DNA of 64,000 nucleotides from VAZQ01 sp963725065 (GCA_963725065.1 CAVRXD010000053.1:186001-250000), one strand, 5' to 3'; counted from the first letter of the stretch, positions 8,396-17,552 are shown. Numbers and translations: made by a program. The notes: generated from the letters alone by a model not told the origin.

Positions 8396-9472
8396 ATGGC
8401 GATGACCAAGCGCGATTTCCTGATCGGAGCTGCGGCAGCGAGCGGCGGAATCATGTTCAGCCGCATCGACGCATCCGGTCAGACCGAGCGGCGTGTGATC
8501 GACGCGCACACCCACTGGTACCCCGCGCAGTGGGTGGAGCTCGTCCAGAACGAAGGAGAAGCCGCCGGCGCCCGCATCGGGCGCAACGACCGCGGCGGCA
8601 TCACGTTCAATGCCGGAGGCATCGGCGCGGTGTTCAGCCCGAACTACATCGATCTCGAAAGCCGCATCAAATCCATGGACGAGACCGGCATCAATGCGCA
8701 GGTGCTCTCGCTCATGGCTCCGATGGTTTATTGGGCTCCGCCGGCGTTCGGCCTCAAGCTCGCCCAAACCTACAATGACGCCTGCTCGGCGGCGCATCGC
8801 AAGTATCCCGATCGCTTCGTCGGGCTGGCCATGCTGCCGATGCAGCAGCCTGAACTCGCGCTCGAGGAGCTCGAACGGGCGGGGAAGCTGCCGGGACTGC
8901 GCGGCGTCATGATGGCGACCGCGATCAACGGCAAGAATCTCGACGAGAAGGCGTTCTTTCCGATCTACGCCAAGTGCGAGGAGCTCGGCTGGCCGATCTT
9001 CACCCATCCGGTGGCACCGCTCGGCGGTGAACGCATGAGCAAATATTATCTCAGCAACCTTCTGGGCAACCCGGTCGAGATCGGGATCGCAGGCTACTCG
9101 CTCATTCTTGGCGGCGTGCTCGATGCCTTCCCCAAGCTCGACGTCATGCTGCCGCGCGCCGGCGGCAATGTGCCATGGGGCATCATGCGGCTCGACCGCA
9201 CCGTCGAGCGGATGCCGCAGCTCGCACAGGCCAAGCGCCCGGCAACCATCTATCTCAAGCGCTTCTACTACGATTGCATCATCGAGAGCCCGCAGATCGT
9301 CATGGATCTGATCCGGCTGGTCGGCGCCGATCGCGTGCTGTTCGGCACCGACTATCCCTCCCCGATGCGCGACGCGCGTCCCGCCGAGTTCATCCAAGGG
9401 CTGACCGAGCTCGCTCCGTCCGAACGTGATGCCATCCTCGGCGGCAACGCCGCCCGGGCCTTCAAACTCTAA
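8396..9472 (+). CDS. Amidohydrolase-family protein (ACMSD/decarboxylase type), exported
   Basis: A 358-residue metal-dependent hydrolase of the amidohydrolase_2 family, which includes aminocarboxymuconate-semialdehyde decarboxylase and related decarboxylases/hydratases. A Tat-like leader (TKRDFLIGAAAASGG) precedes the domain. Metal ligands visible are His38 and His40 in DAHTHW, His204 in FTHP, and Asp319 in FGTDYPS. At the position where the family usually has a catalytic His (LPHAGG or AHGGG), this protein reads LPRAGG, with Arg254 from codon CGC. Activity may therefore differ. It stands alone between two intergenic gaps, and the substrate is unknown. Confidence 0.8.
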   Translation: MAMTKRDFLIGAAAASGGIMFSRIDASGQTERRVIDAHTHWYPAQWVELVQNEGEAAGARIGRNDRGGITFNAGGIGAVFSPNYIDLESRIKSMDETGINAQVLSLMAPMVYWAPPAFGLKLAQTYNDACSAAHRKYPDRFVGLAMLPMQQPELALEELERAGKLPGLRGVMMATAINGKNLDEKAFFPIYAKCEELGWPIFTHPVAPLGGERMSKYYLSNLLGNPVEIGIAGYSLILGGVLDAFPKLDVMLPRAGGNVPWGIMRLDRTVERMPQLAQAKRPATIYLKRFYYDCIIESPQIVMDLIRLVGADRVLFGTDYPSPMRDARPAEFIQGLTELAPSERDAILGGNAARAFKL

Positions 9473-9632
9473 GCATCGTCGTCGGTTGCGAAGCCTGGCT
9501 GCAACTGGGCCGACCCACCGCCCGGCGATCCCGAGTTGCGGACCATAACCCGCGCGCCTTTACAACGGGAGCGAGTAACTCCATACCAAGACGCCGTCCA
9601 TTGCCCTCATTCCAGCAACGCACCACGCAACC

Positions 9633-10637
9633 ATGAGCCAAATTCAACAGTCCGGATCGGAAGGCGTTGGGCGCGCCCACGTGGACCACGCAACGCCGAC
9701 CGGCGACGTCTCGATTGGCGACTACCTTCGCATCGGGTCCTGCCCCTGCTGCGGTGCGCCGGCGGCGAGCGCCCGACCGAGCGTCGCCTCTTCACCGCCG
9801 GCGGAGACATTGCGTCCCGATCAGCACGGCGAGTTCCTCTCCGGCTACACCGATAAGCGGGTTTTCTTCACCTATTTCGAGTGCCCGAATTGCAGCGCCA
9901 AGTTCTGCCCGACCTATTACCGGCAGAGCCAGCTCGACGGGCTGTATGGCCGGCAAGCCGAGAACATGGCTTCCGTTCCGCTGACCGCCCGCAAACGCAC
10001 GCAGGACGATTATATCCGTCTGCTCCGCCGGCACAGCCGGATGGCCGGGAATTTCCTAGAAATCGGGCCGGACATCGGTCTGTTTGCGTCGGAGTTTGCA
10101 AAGGGTGGCTCGTTCGATCACTTCTGGCTGTACGAACCGAACCGCGAGGTGCACCAGTCATTGGCCGACAATTTTGGCGGCCGCAGCCACACCATCAGCG
10201 CGGAAATCTTTCGTGCCTCCGATGTGCCGTCGCAGAGCGTGTCCACGGCGGTCATGATCCATGTGCTCGATCATCTACTTCGGCCCGCCGACTTCCTTCG
10301 GGAGATCAGAACCAGCCTCGAGCCGGGCGGCATCATCTTCATTGTCACGCACGACTGCGCATCGATGCTCGCACGCATGCTGGGACGACGATGGCCGCCC
10401 TACACGCTGCAGCATCCGCAGCTGTACTCGCAGCACTCGATCGCGACGCTGCTGCAAACGAGCGGGTTTGAGGTGGTCGAGATCATCAAGACGACAAACT
10501 ATTTCCCGTTGCCGTTCCTGCTGCGTGCCGGCTTGACCGTATTCGGATTGCCCGAACGCCTCGTTCCCGAGGGGACCGCTCCGTTGCTAGGACTTAAGCT
10601 GGGCAACATCGGCACCATCGCGCGCAAGCCCAAATAG
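9633..10637 (+). CDS. Class I SAM-dependent methyltransferase with zinc-binding N terminus
   Basis: A 334-residue protein with two cysteine pairs, CPCC near residue 38 and CPNC near 88, likely binding zinc. A class I methyltransferase core follows, with motif I as FLEIGPDIGLFASEF and the later EPGGIIFIVTHD segment. This architecture resembles methyltransferases of surface polysaccharide clusters. It is on the plus strand and converges with the C-methyltransferase gene, marking the left end of the polysaccharide locus. The acceptor is unknown. The ribosome-binding site is weak, so the start is less sure. Confidence 0.75.
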   Translation: MSQIQQSGSEGVGRAHVDHATPTGDVSIGDYLRIGSCPCCGAPAASARPSVASSPPAETLRPDQHGEFLSGYTDKRVFFTYFECPNCSAKFCPTYYRQSQLDGLYGRQAENMASVPLTARKRTQDDYIRLLRRHSRMAGNFLEIGPDIGLFASEFAKGGSFDHFWLYEPNREVHQSLADNFGGRSHTISAEIFRASDVPSQSVSTAVMIHVLDHLLRPADFLREIRTSLEPGGIIFIVTHDCASMLARMLGRRWPPYTLQHPQLYSQHSIATLLQTSGFEVVEIIKTTNYFPLPFLLRAGLTVFGLPERLVPEGTAPLLGLKLGNIGTIARKPK

Positions 10638-10687
10638 AAGCGCGCCGGGGAGACTCTGCTGGGCTTGGATTGAGCAGCGCTGCGCGC

Positions 10688-11935
10688 TCACTTCACCGTC
10701 ACCTCGGGAACCGGGACGATGAACTTGCCGCCGCGCGCACGGAACTCGTTCTGCTGGGCGAGAATCTCGTCGGAAAAGTTCCAGGTCAGCAATAGAACGT
10801 AGTCCGGCCTTCGCTCGAGCAGCTGTTCCGTCGGAAGAATTGGCAGGTGGTTGCCCGGTGTGAAGCGGCCCTGCTTGAGGCTCGAGCGGTCGACCACGAA
10901 CTCGATCAGCCGCGCGTCGATCCCGAACGCATTCATCAATGTGCTTCCCTTGGCGGAAGCGCCATAGGCAGCGATGCGGCGCCCCTCCCCTTGCAGCCGC
11001 TGCAGCAGCGCCAGCAGTTGTTGCTTGAGCAGGGCAACCCGATCGCCGAAGTCGCGGTAGTGTTCGAAGGCCAGCAGGCCTTCGGCTTTTTCCTTTGCCA
11101 GCAATTCGACGACGCGTGCGGACTGAGGCTGGCCCGCATGCGCGATGAACAGCCGCAGCGAACCGCCGTGGATCGGCACCAGCTCGACATCGGCTACGAC
11201 GAGGCCATGACGCCGGCAAAGTGCCTCGACCGCGCTCACGGAATAGTAGCTGAAGTGCTCGTGATAGATCGTGTCGAATTCCAGCTTGGCGATGAGATCG
11301 CCCACATACGGGGCCTCGACCACGGCTACGCCGTCCGGCTTGAGCAGCCGCTTGATGCCGCCCGCGAATCGATTGGGATCGGGAACATGCGCGAAGACGT
11401 TATGGGCGTGGATGACGTCGGCGAGCTTGCCTTCCGCTGCGAGCCGCCCGGCAAGCTGCTCGTCGAAAAACTCAACTAGCGTCGGGATGCCCTTGGCCTT
11501 GACCGCAAGCTCAGCGATGTTGGCCGCGGGCTCGATGCCGAGCACCGGGATGCCGGCCTGCTTGTAGAACTGCAGCAGGTATCCATCGTTGCTCGCGACC
11601 TCGATCACGAGGCTTGCCGGGCCGAGACCGCGGCGGACGATCAGCGCCTCGACCAGCGTGCGCGCATGCTCGACCATGGTATCGGAAAACGAGGAGGCAT
11701 AGGCGTAGTCACGGAACAGCCGCTCGGGCGGCACCGTTTCGCCGATCTGCACCAGCGCGCATTGCGGACAGAAATAGAGCTCCAGCGGGAAGCGGTCTTC
11801 GGGCTCGTTCAATTGCTCGGAAGTCAGTAGCGCATTGGCGAGCGGCACCCGACCGAGGTCGAGCACCTGCCTGAGATCAGCCTGACCGCAGGATCGACAC
11901 TGCAGCCGCGATGGCTCCCCGCCCACAGGGCTCAC
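10688..11935 (-). CDS. Sugar C-methyltransferase (TylC3/NovU-like)
   Basis: A 415-residue three-part methyltransferase: an N-terminal zinc-binding domain (CRSCGQ and CPQC), a central SAM domain (LVIEVASNDGYLLQFY), and a C-terminal Methyltransf_14-type domain (YGASAKGSTLMNAFG). This is the architecture of enzymes that C-methylate NDP-4-keto-6-deoxysugars, usually at C3. I start it at GTG 11935 rather than ATG 11968, because the GTG forms a GTGA overlap with the rfbF stop, as at the next junction upstream. It is the last gene of the CDP-sugar block, so CDP-4-keto-6-deoxyglucose or a derivative is the likely acceptor (inference). Confidence 0.82.
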   Translation of the reverse strand: MSPVGGEPSRLQCRSCGQADLRQVLDLGRVPLANALLTSEQLNEPEDRFPLELYFCPQCALVQIGETVPPERLFRDYAYASSFSDTMVEHARTLVEALIVRRGLGPASLVIEVASNDGYLLQFYKQAGIPVLGIEPAANIAELAVKAKGIPTLVEFFDEQLAGRLAAEGKLADVIHAHNVFAHVPDPNRFAGGIKRLLKPDGVAVVEAPYVGDLIAKLEFDTIYHEHFSYYSVSAVEALCRRHGLVVADVELVPIHGGSLRLFIAHAGQPQSARVVELLAKEKAEGLLAFEHYRDFGDRVALLKQQLLALLQRLQGEGRRIAAYGASAKGSTLMNAFGIDARLIEFVVDRSSLKQGRFTPGNHLPILPTEQLLERRPDYVLLLTWNFSDEILAQQNEFRARGGKFIVPVPEVTVK

Positions 11936-12699
11936 CAGCGCCTCCAGGGCGGCGTTCCCGCCGCCCACAGCCGCTCAAGCCCCTGCTTGTCGCGCAGCGT
12001 GTCCATGCACTGCCAGAAACCTTCGTGCTTATAGCCGGCAAGCTGTCCGTCGCTGGTAAGGCGCTCCAACAGGTCGACCTCGAGCACATCCTCGTCCCTG
12101 CTGAGATAGTCGAGAACCCGCGGCTCCATCACCATGTAGCCGCCGTTGATCCAGGCGTCGTCGGTCATGCGTTTCTCGGCAAAGTCGGCGACCCGATCAC
12201 CCTCGAAGATGATGTTGCCGAAGCGAGCCAGCGCCGGGACCGCGGTAACGGTCGCGAGCTTTCCATGGCTCTTGTGAAAGGCCAGGAGACGGTCGAGCGG
12301 CACGTCGGACACGCCGTCGCCGTAGGTCAGCATGAAGGTTCCGCCGCCGAGCAGCGGCGCCAGGCGCCGGACGCGGCCGCCGGTAAGTGTCTCGAGCCCA
12401 GTATCGATCAGATGAATCTTCCAGGTCTCCTGGTGACGTCGGCGACGTTCCACCGTCCCGGCGCCGAGATCGACGGTGAGGTCGCTCGCCATGTCTGCGA
12501 AATGCAAAAAGAAGTTCTTCACCACCTCGGCCCGGTAGCCGAGCGCCACCACGAATTCCTCGAAGCCATACGAAGCGTAGAACTTCATGATGTGCCAGAG
12601 AATCGGATGCTGGCCGATCTGGACCATCGGTTTGGGAACCGTGATGGTCTCTTCGGCCAGTCGCGTGCCCAACCCACCCGCGAGGATAACGACCTTCAC
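11932..12699 (-). CDS. rfbF: Glucose-1-phosphate cytidylyltransferase
   Basis: A 255-residue nucleotidyltransferase that makes CDP-glucose from CTP and glucose 1-phosphate. The N terminus carries the ILAGGLGTRLAEET signature with KPM following, and the family-typical LTYGDGVSDV and GFWQCMDTLRD segments are present. The start is placed at GTG 12699 (VKVVILAGG), which overlaps the rfbG stop as GTGA; the upstream extension to 12831 lies inside rfbG and is not family-like. Length is typical (about 257). It sits between rfbG and the C-methyltransferase and supplies the first step of the CDP-sugar pathway. Confidence 0.92.
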   Translation of the reverse strand: MKVVILAGGLGTRLAEETITVPKPMVQIGQHPILWHIMKFYASYGFEEFVVALGYRAEVVKNFFLHFADMASDLTVDLGAGTVERRRRHQETWKIHLIDTGLETLTGGRVRRLAPLLGGGTFMLTYGDGVSDVPLDRLLAFHKSHGKLATVTAVPALARFGNIIFEGDRVADFAEKRMTDDAWINGGYMVMEPRVLDYLSRDEDVLEVDLLERLTSDGQLAGYKHEGFWQCMDTLRDKQGLERLWAAGTPPWRRW

Positions 12700-13796
12700 G
12701 CTGTCCCCCGTAACGGCATGCGCTCGTCTGCCAGCCGGCGCAGTCCTGCCGAGAACAGCTCGATCTGCCGACGCGTGACCGCGCCGACGTCCTCGCCGTC
12801 CCGGAACGCCCGATACCAATCGGCGGTCCACGCCACCGCCTCGTCGAAGGAGAGCAACGGCCGCCAGCCCAGAAGCGTGCGCGCACGCGTCGCGTCGAGC
12901 GTGAGGAGCGACGCCTCGTGCAGATGGTCGCCGGCGTCAAGGCGCCAGCCGGGGCGCCCGTCCCAGCGCACGGTGAACGCCTGCACCAGATCGGAAACCG
13001 AGCGGAAGCTCTCCGCATCCGGGCCGAAGTTCAGGGCCGCAGGCACGCGCACGGCATCGGTCGCCATCGCCTGCGCCAGCATCAGATAGCCCGCGAGCGG
13101 ATCAAGCACGTGCTGCCACGGCCGCACCGCCTGAGGATAGCGTAGCGCGACCGGCGCGCCGGCCTCGAAAGCCTCGACGATATCGCGGACGACGCGGTAC
13201 GGCGACCAGTCCCCGCCGCCGATGACGTTGCCGGCGCGCGCCGTCGCAACGTGGCACCGGCCCGAGAAGAAGCATTGCCGGAAGGAATTGGTGACGAGCT
13301 CGGCGCATGCCTTGGAGTTGCTGTAGGGATCGTGTCCGCCCAACCGGTCGTCCTCGATGAACGGGCGACCGGCGCCATCGTTCTCATAGACCTTGTCGCT
13401 CGTCACCACGACGACCGCGCGCACACTCGGCACGGAGCGCACCGCCTGCAGCACGTTTGCGGTTCCCATCACATTGGTGGCGTAGGTGCCCAGAGGATCA
13501 AGATAAGACGGCCGCACCAGGGCCTGGGCGGCCATGTGGATGACGATCTCGGGCTCGCAGTCTGCCAGCGCGCGCGCGACGATCGCCGGATCCGCGATGT
13601 CGCCGTAGCGATCCGTGCAGCTGCCTTCGGCACAGAGCGCAAACAGGCTGGGATCGGTGTGCGGCGGCAGTGAGAGCCCGGTGACCCGCGCGCCAAGGCC
13701 GGTCAGCCAGAGCACCAGCCACGCCCCCTTGAAGCCGGTATGCCCGGTGACAAGGACACGTCGATCGCGCCAGAAGCTCGCGTCGAAAGCGAACAT
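12696..13796 (-). CDS. rfbG: CDP-glucose 4,6-dehydratase
   Basis: A 366-residue extended SDR that converts CDP-glucose to CDP-4-keto-6-deoxy-D-glucose. The cofactor motif TGHTGFKG at residues 17-24 is characteristic of RfbG, and DPYSNSKACAE contains the catalytic YxxxK pair. Length is typical (about 357-370). The ATG overlaps the upstream E1-beta stop by one base (TGATG), and its own stop overlaps rfbF. No RfbH-type 3-dehydratase is present in the window, so the usual 3,6-dideoxyhexose route is not encoded here. The keto sugar may instead feed the C-methyltransferase or the TPP enzyme (inference). Confidence 0.92.
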   Translation of the reverse strand: MFAFDASFWRDRRVLVTGHTGFKGAWLVLWLTGLGARVTGLSLPPHTDPSLFALCAEGSCTDRYGDIADPAIVARALADCEPEIVIHMAAQALVRPSYLDPLGTYATNVMGTANVLQAVRSVPSVRAVVVVTSDKVYENDGAGRPFIEDDRLGGHDPYSNSKACAELVTNSFRQCFFSGRCHVATARAGNVIGGGDWSPYRVVRDIVEAFEAGAPVALRYPQAVRPWQHVLDPLAGYLMLAQAMATDAVRVPAALNFGPDAESFRSVSDLVQAFTVRWDGRPGWRLDAGDHLHEASLLTLDATRARTLLGWRPLLSFDEAVAWTADWYRAFRDGEDVGAVTRRQIELFSAGLRRLADERMPLRGTA

Positions 13797-14872
13797 CAGA
13801 ATGGTCCGGTGAACGACTTGTCCGGCACGTCCAAGGTCTTGTCCCCGGGCTCGATGCCGGCCCAGGGATCGTCTCGCGCGTCATCGGCAATCATCCCGAG
13901 CGTCCGATGCACCGCCGCTACGATATGGCGGGGGGTGGGGTAATAATAATTTGACAGCGCGCGTGTCGTCGGCGTCGGAATATCGGGCAACGTCACGCGG
14001 ATTGGAGCGGCCTTGAGCGAGCCGAACGCCTGCTCGGTCACCCTCGCCACGATCTCGCCCGCGAACCCACCCGTCAGCGTCCCCTGGTCCACGACCACCA
14101 GCCGGCCGGTCTTCTGCACCGAGGCAAGGATCGCCGCGTCATTGCGCGGGACCAGCGTCCGCAAATCAATGACCTCGGCCTTGATGCCCTCCCGCTCCAG
14201 CTCACGCGCGGCCTTGATCGACTCCAACGTGGCATAGGAAGCGGCCACGATGGTCACGTCGCCGCCTTCGGTGACCAGCCGCGGCTCACCGAGCGGCACC
14301 GTATAGTGCCCCTCAGGCACCGGACCGTGGATGTTGTGCAGCCAGCGGTGTTCGAAGAAGACCACAGGATTGTCGTCTTCGATGCTCGCGATGAGCAGCC
14401 CCTTGGCGTCGTAGGGCGTCGACGGCATGACCACCTTGAGGCCGGGAATATGCGCGAACCACGCATGCAGGCTTTGGGAGTGCTGCGGCCCCTGCCCCCA
14501 GCCGCGGCCGACCAGCATGCGGATCGTCAGCGGCACCTTGGATTGGCCGCCGAACATGTAGTGCCACTTGGCGGCCTGATTGCAGATTTGATCCATCGCG
14601 GTCATGGCGAATTCGAGCCGCATGTGGGTCATGATCGGCCGCATTCCCACCAGGCACGAGCCGAGCGCAACGCCACTCATGGCGTTCTCCGCCACCGGCA
14701 TGTCGAACACGCGCTTCTTGCCGTGCTTTTCTTGCAGCCCCGTGGTGGTGCCGAACACGCCGATGGGATCGGGCACGCCCAAACCCATCAGATAGACCTT
14801 GCGGTCGCGCTCGAGGCAGATGTCGATCGCCTCGTGGATGGCCTCGGAGAACTTGAGCTGGCGGTTGATCAT
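13796..14872 (-). CDS. TPP-dependent 2-oxoacid dehydrogenase-like E1 beta subunit
   Basis: A 358-residue protein with a transketolase pyrimidine-binding domain (about 1-175) and a transketolase C-terminal domain (about 200-330). Glu62 in PVAENAMSG is at the position of the conserved Glu that activates TPP. It pairs with the E1 alpha gene 11 bases upstream. No E2 or E3 gene is nearby, so it is unlikely to be a housekeeping pyruvate or acetoin dehydrogenase complex. Because it is coupled to rfbG, a role in adding a two-carbon unit to a keto sugar is proposed, comparable to the AviB1/AviB2 pair of avilamycin clusters (recalled). Confidence 0.85.
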   Translation of the reverse strand: MINRQLKFSEAIHEAIDICLERDRKVYLMGLGVPDPIGVFGTTTGLQEKHGKKRVFDMPVAENAMSGVALGSCLVGMRPIMTHMRLEFAMTAMDQICNQAAKWHYMFGGQSKVPLTIRMLVGRGWGQGPQHSQSLHAWFAHIPGLKVVMPSTPYDAKGLLIASIEDDNPVVFFEHRWLHNIHGPVPEGHYTVPLGEPRLVTEGGDVTIVAASYATLESIKAARELEREGIKAEVIDLRTLVPRNDAAILASVQKTGRLVVVDQGTLTGGFAGEIVARVTEQAFGSLKAAPIRVTLPDIPTPTTRALSNYYYPTPRHIVAAVHRTLGMIADDARDDPWAGIEPGDKTLDVPDKSFTGPF

Positions 14873-14883
14873 GGAGCGACCGA

Positions 14884-15915
14884 TCAGGCGAACATGTGCC
14901 GGCTGAGTTCCGTCCGCTCCGGAAACGGGCTCTTGCGGGCAAACGCGACCGCGTCGTCGATCTCCACCGCGATCTCGGCATCCATGGCCACATGCGCAGC
15001 CTCGTCGATCATGCCGTCATCCTCAAGCACCTTGCGGTACAGGCTGATGGGACAGCGCGCGGACCAGGCATCGAACTCCTCTTGCGAGCGATACCCGAGA
15101 TGCAGATCGCCGAGGGGACCGCAATGTTCGAGCCAGCGATAGGTGATGAATTCGAGCAGCGCGGGACCGCCATTGTCGCGCATACCGGCGATGGCGTCGG
15201 CCGCGACGGCGTCGACGGTCTCGACCGTCTGGCCATCGTGCTGAGAACTTTTGATGCCGTGGCCGCGCGCCAGGTCGGCAATGGTACGGTTTCCCGGCTG
15301 ACGCACATCGAGCGGCGTGTTGACCGAGTAGAGATTGTTCTCACAGACGAACAGCACGGGCAGATGATGCACGGCCGCGAAGTTCACACTCTCGTGGAAT
15401 ACGCCGGTCTCGGTCGCCGCATCGCCGAAGAAAATCGCCGTGACGGCGGCGCGGTCCTGCAGCATCGCACCGAACGAGGCGCCGACCCCGATCGGGATCG
15501 TGCTGCCGACGATCGGAACGCAACCGAGGAAATTGACGGAGAGATCGATGAGGTGCATCGAGCCCCCCTTGCCCGAGGCACAGCCGTCGACCTTGCCATA
15601 AAGCTCGGCGAACATCGCGCGCAGATTGCCGCCCTTGCCGATGTAGTGAGCGTGAGAGCGATGGGCGCTGATGACGTGGTCTTCCAGACGCAAGCTCCGG
15701 CACACGCCGGCGGCCACCGCCTCCTGGCCGATGCTGAAATGCGTGGGGCAGCGCATGTCCCCTTCCGGGTAGAGCGCTTGGACGCGCTCCTCGACGCGGC
15801 GAATCTTCAGCATGGAGCGGTAAAGCGCGAGGCGCTCGTCCCGCGGCAACATCGACGGCTGTGTCCGATCGATACGGCCGGGCGAAGATCGGGGGCGAGG
15901 TGAGATGATCGTCAT
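14884..15915 (-). CDS. TPP-dependent 2-oxoacid dehydrogenase-like E1 alpha subunit
   Basis: A 343-residue E1 alpha protein. Family features include AHRSHAHYIGKGG near 85-95, GKGGSMH at 115-121, and the TPP-binding stretch from GDA (164-166) to ENN (192-194); the usual first motif is GDG. It forms a two-subunit enzyme with the E1 beta gene just downstream. A 112-base gap separates it from the NUDIX gene, so a promoter could lie there. The gap holds small dyads, one being ACCTT-N3-AAGGT, but none is a clear terminator. See the beta subunit for the proposed role in branched-sugar synthesis. Confidence 0.85.
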   Translation of the reverse strand: MTIISPRPRSSPGRIDRTQPSMLPRDERLALYRSMLKIRRVEERVQALYPEGDMRCPTHFSIGQEAVAAGVCRSLRLEDHVISAHRSHAHYIGKGGNLRAMFAELYGKVDGCASGKGGSMHLIDLSVNFLGCVPIVGSTIPIGVGASFGAMLQDRAAVTAIFFGDAATETGVFHESVNFAAVHHLPVLFVCENNLYSVNTPLDVRQPGNRTIADLARGHGIKSSQHDGQTVETVDAVAADAIAGMRDNGGPALLEFITYRWLEHCGPLGDLHLGYRSQEEFDAWSARCPISLYRKVLEDDGMIDEAAHVAMDAEIAVEIDDAVAFARKSPFPERTELSRHMFA

Positions 15916-16027
15916 TCGTTCAACATCCGCTATGGCGCCTTCCGCGAGGTAGGCCCTGCTCGAGTCGAGACCGCGTCAACACGACCTTGTTAAGGTTGCT
16001 TCCGGTTCCTTTGGAACGGAACCCATC

Positions 16028-16534
16028 CTAGCACGCATCTCCCGCCACCCGGTGGGGCGACGCAATCCGCCCGCGTGCATGGTGCATCCATAACGCGAAA
16101 GCGTCGTACGGGACCACACGGGGCATTGCAAGCAGGCTCTCGGCCTCGAACGCGGCGAGATCGGCGCCCTCGCCGAGCACGAGCCCGCGGAGGTCCGTTT
16201 GCGGCAGGGTCACGGCATAATAAGTCCGCAGCCGGATGCCGTCGCCCGCGAAGCCGAAATCGAAGGTGAATTCGGTGAAGCGGGTCACATCGGAGGGGAC
16301 CACGCTCACCGCGAGTTCCTCCTTGAGCTCCCGTGCCAGCGCAGCACCTGGCGCTTCGCCAGCATCCACTGCACCTCCGAAGCACCCCCAGTGCTCAGGA
16401 TAAAAGATGTCCGGATTGGAATCGCGCAGCTGCATCAGGTAGCGGCCGTCCGACAGTTGCAACAGCGCTGCCACCGCATGGTTAGGCCGCAGCGTGGTAT
16501 GGGAACCGAGAAACGCGCCGGAAGAGTTGGACAC
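16028..16534 (-). CDS. NUDIX hydrolase
   Basis: A 168-residue NUDIX protein. The Nudix box is close to consensus, with GAVDAGE followed by RELKEEL; only the last conserved Gly is replaced by Ala. It is preceded by HWGCFGG, as in NDP-sugar or NTP hydrolases. GDP-mannose hydrolases of similar type occur in polysaccharide loci, so an NDP-sugar substrate is reasonable but unproven. The start codon is GTG at 16534, 22 bases after the upstream dehydratase stop. It is probably part of the same transcript. Confidence 0.8.
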   Translation of the reverse strand: MSNSSGAFLGSHTTLRPNHAVAALLQLSDGRYLMQLRDSNPDIFYPEHWGCFGGAVDAGEAPGAALARELKEELAVSVVPSDVTRFTEFTFDFGFAGDGIRLRTYYAVTLPQTDLRGLVLGEGADLAAFEAESLLAMPRVVPYDAFALWMHHARGRIASPHRVAGDAC

Positions 16535-16556
16535 GCGGGCACCTCGCTCGCAAGCA

Positions 16557-17552
16557 TCAGGCCCGCATGACGAAGTCGGTCGGGAGGGTCTTGAGCTGCG
16601 GCAGATATTTGCGCCCCCAATCGACCATTTCGCGCATGCCTTCTTCCCAGCTGATCTGCGGCTCCCACCCGACGTCGCGCTTGATGGCCGAGCTGTCGAG
16701 CCAATAGCGCGAATCCTGGTGCTGGCGGTCGCCGGTCACCTCGCACAGTTGGTCGAACGGCATTTTCAGCGCGTCCGCCACGAGCTCGACCACGCGGCGA
16801 ATCGAGGTCGGCTCCTTCGAACCGGCATTGTAGACGGCTCCTAGCGGCGCCTTTTCCGCCACCATATGGATCGCCCGGCCTAGATCGCGATTGTGGATGT
16901 AGGATTTCTCGGCACGACCGCCGCCGTGCAGTGGGAGCTTGCGCCCGGTGAGGCCGCATATGACGGTTTTCGGGATGACGCGGTGGAGTTGCTGCCCGGG
17001 TCCGTAGGCGTTTGACGGGCGGATGATGTTCATGGGAAATTTCAAGAACCGATGAACCGACATGAGATGCATGTCGAAGGCTGCTTTCGAGGCCGCATAG
17101 GGACTCGTCGGCTTGATCGGCTCGTCCTCCTTGGCCGCATGCTCAACCGAACCATACAGTTCCGACGTGCCGATCTGGATGAAGCGCTCGAGATAGTCGC
17201 GGGACTGAAGCTGCTCGGTGAGTTTGACGAGCGCCACGCAGTTGGTCTCGAAATAGCGCCACGAGTGCTTCAGGGACGTGGCGCCTTCGCCTTGCGCGGC
17301 GAAATTGATGATCACCTGCGGCTTCTCGCGGTCTAGCAACTCCATCAGCAGATCGAGTTCGTAGTTCACGTGATAGGCGTGATAGCTGTAACGCGGATCG
17401 CCGTCGCCGATGCCCAGTGTGAAGCATTCGTCCTTGGGCAGGTTGCGACCGACCGCGATGACCTTGGCAGGATCGGCATGGTCAAGCAGATATTTCGACG
17501 TGTGGAGTCCGAAAGACCCGCCTCCGCCGAGCACAGCATAAGTCTTCTTCAT
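16557..17552 (-). CDS. NDP-sugar epimerase/4,6-dehydratase-family protein
   Basis: A 331-residue extended SDR. The cofactor motif is GGGGSFG at residues 9-15. The active-site region reads GTSELYG, and YAASKAA supplies Tyr and Lys. TSELYG resembles GDP-mannose 4,6-dehydratase, whereas overall length and the later PSNAYGPGQ segment resemble dTDP-glucose 4,6-dehydratases, so the exact nucleotide is open. The ATG overlaps the stop of the methyltransferase upstream by four bases (ATGA). It probably provides a keto or epimerised sugar for the surface polysaccharide. Confidence 0.8.
   Translation of the reverse strand: MKKTYAVLGGGGSFGLHTSKYLLDHADPAKVIAVGRNLPKDECFTLGIGDGDPRYSYHAYHVNYELDLLMELLDREKPQVIINFAAQGEGATSLKHSWRYFETNCVALVKLTEQLQSRDYLERFIQIGTSELYGSVEHAAKEDEPIKPTSPYAASKAAFDMHLMSVHRFLKFPMNIIRPSNAYGPGQQLHRVIPKTVICGLTGRKLPLHGGGRAEKSYIHNRDLGRAIHMVAEKAPLGAVYNAGSKEPTSIRRVVELVADALKMPFDQLCEVTGDRQHQDSRYWLDSSAIKRDVGWEPQISWEEGMREMVDWGRKYLPQLKTLPTDFVMRA

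Noticed and set aside
13796..15915. E1 alpha/beta genes as the housekeeping pyruvate dehydrogenase
   Set aside because: No E2 or E3 genes adjoin, and the pair is translationally coupled to CDP-sugar genes; still possible but less likely.
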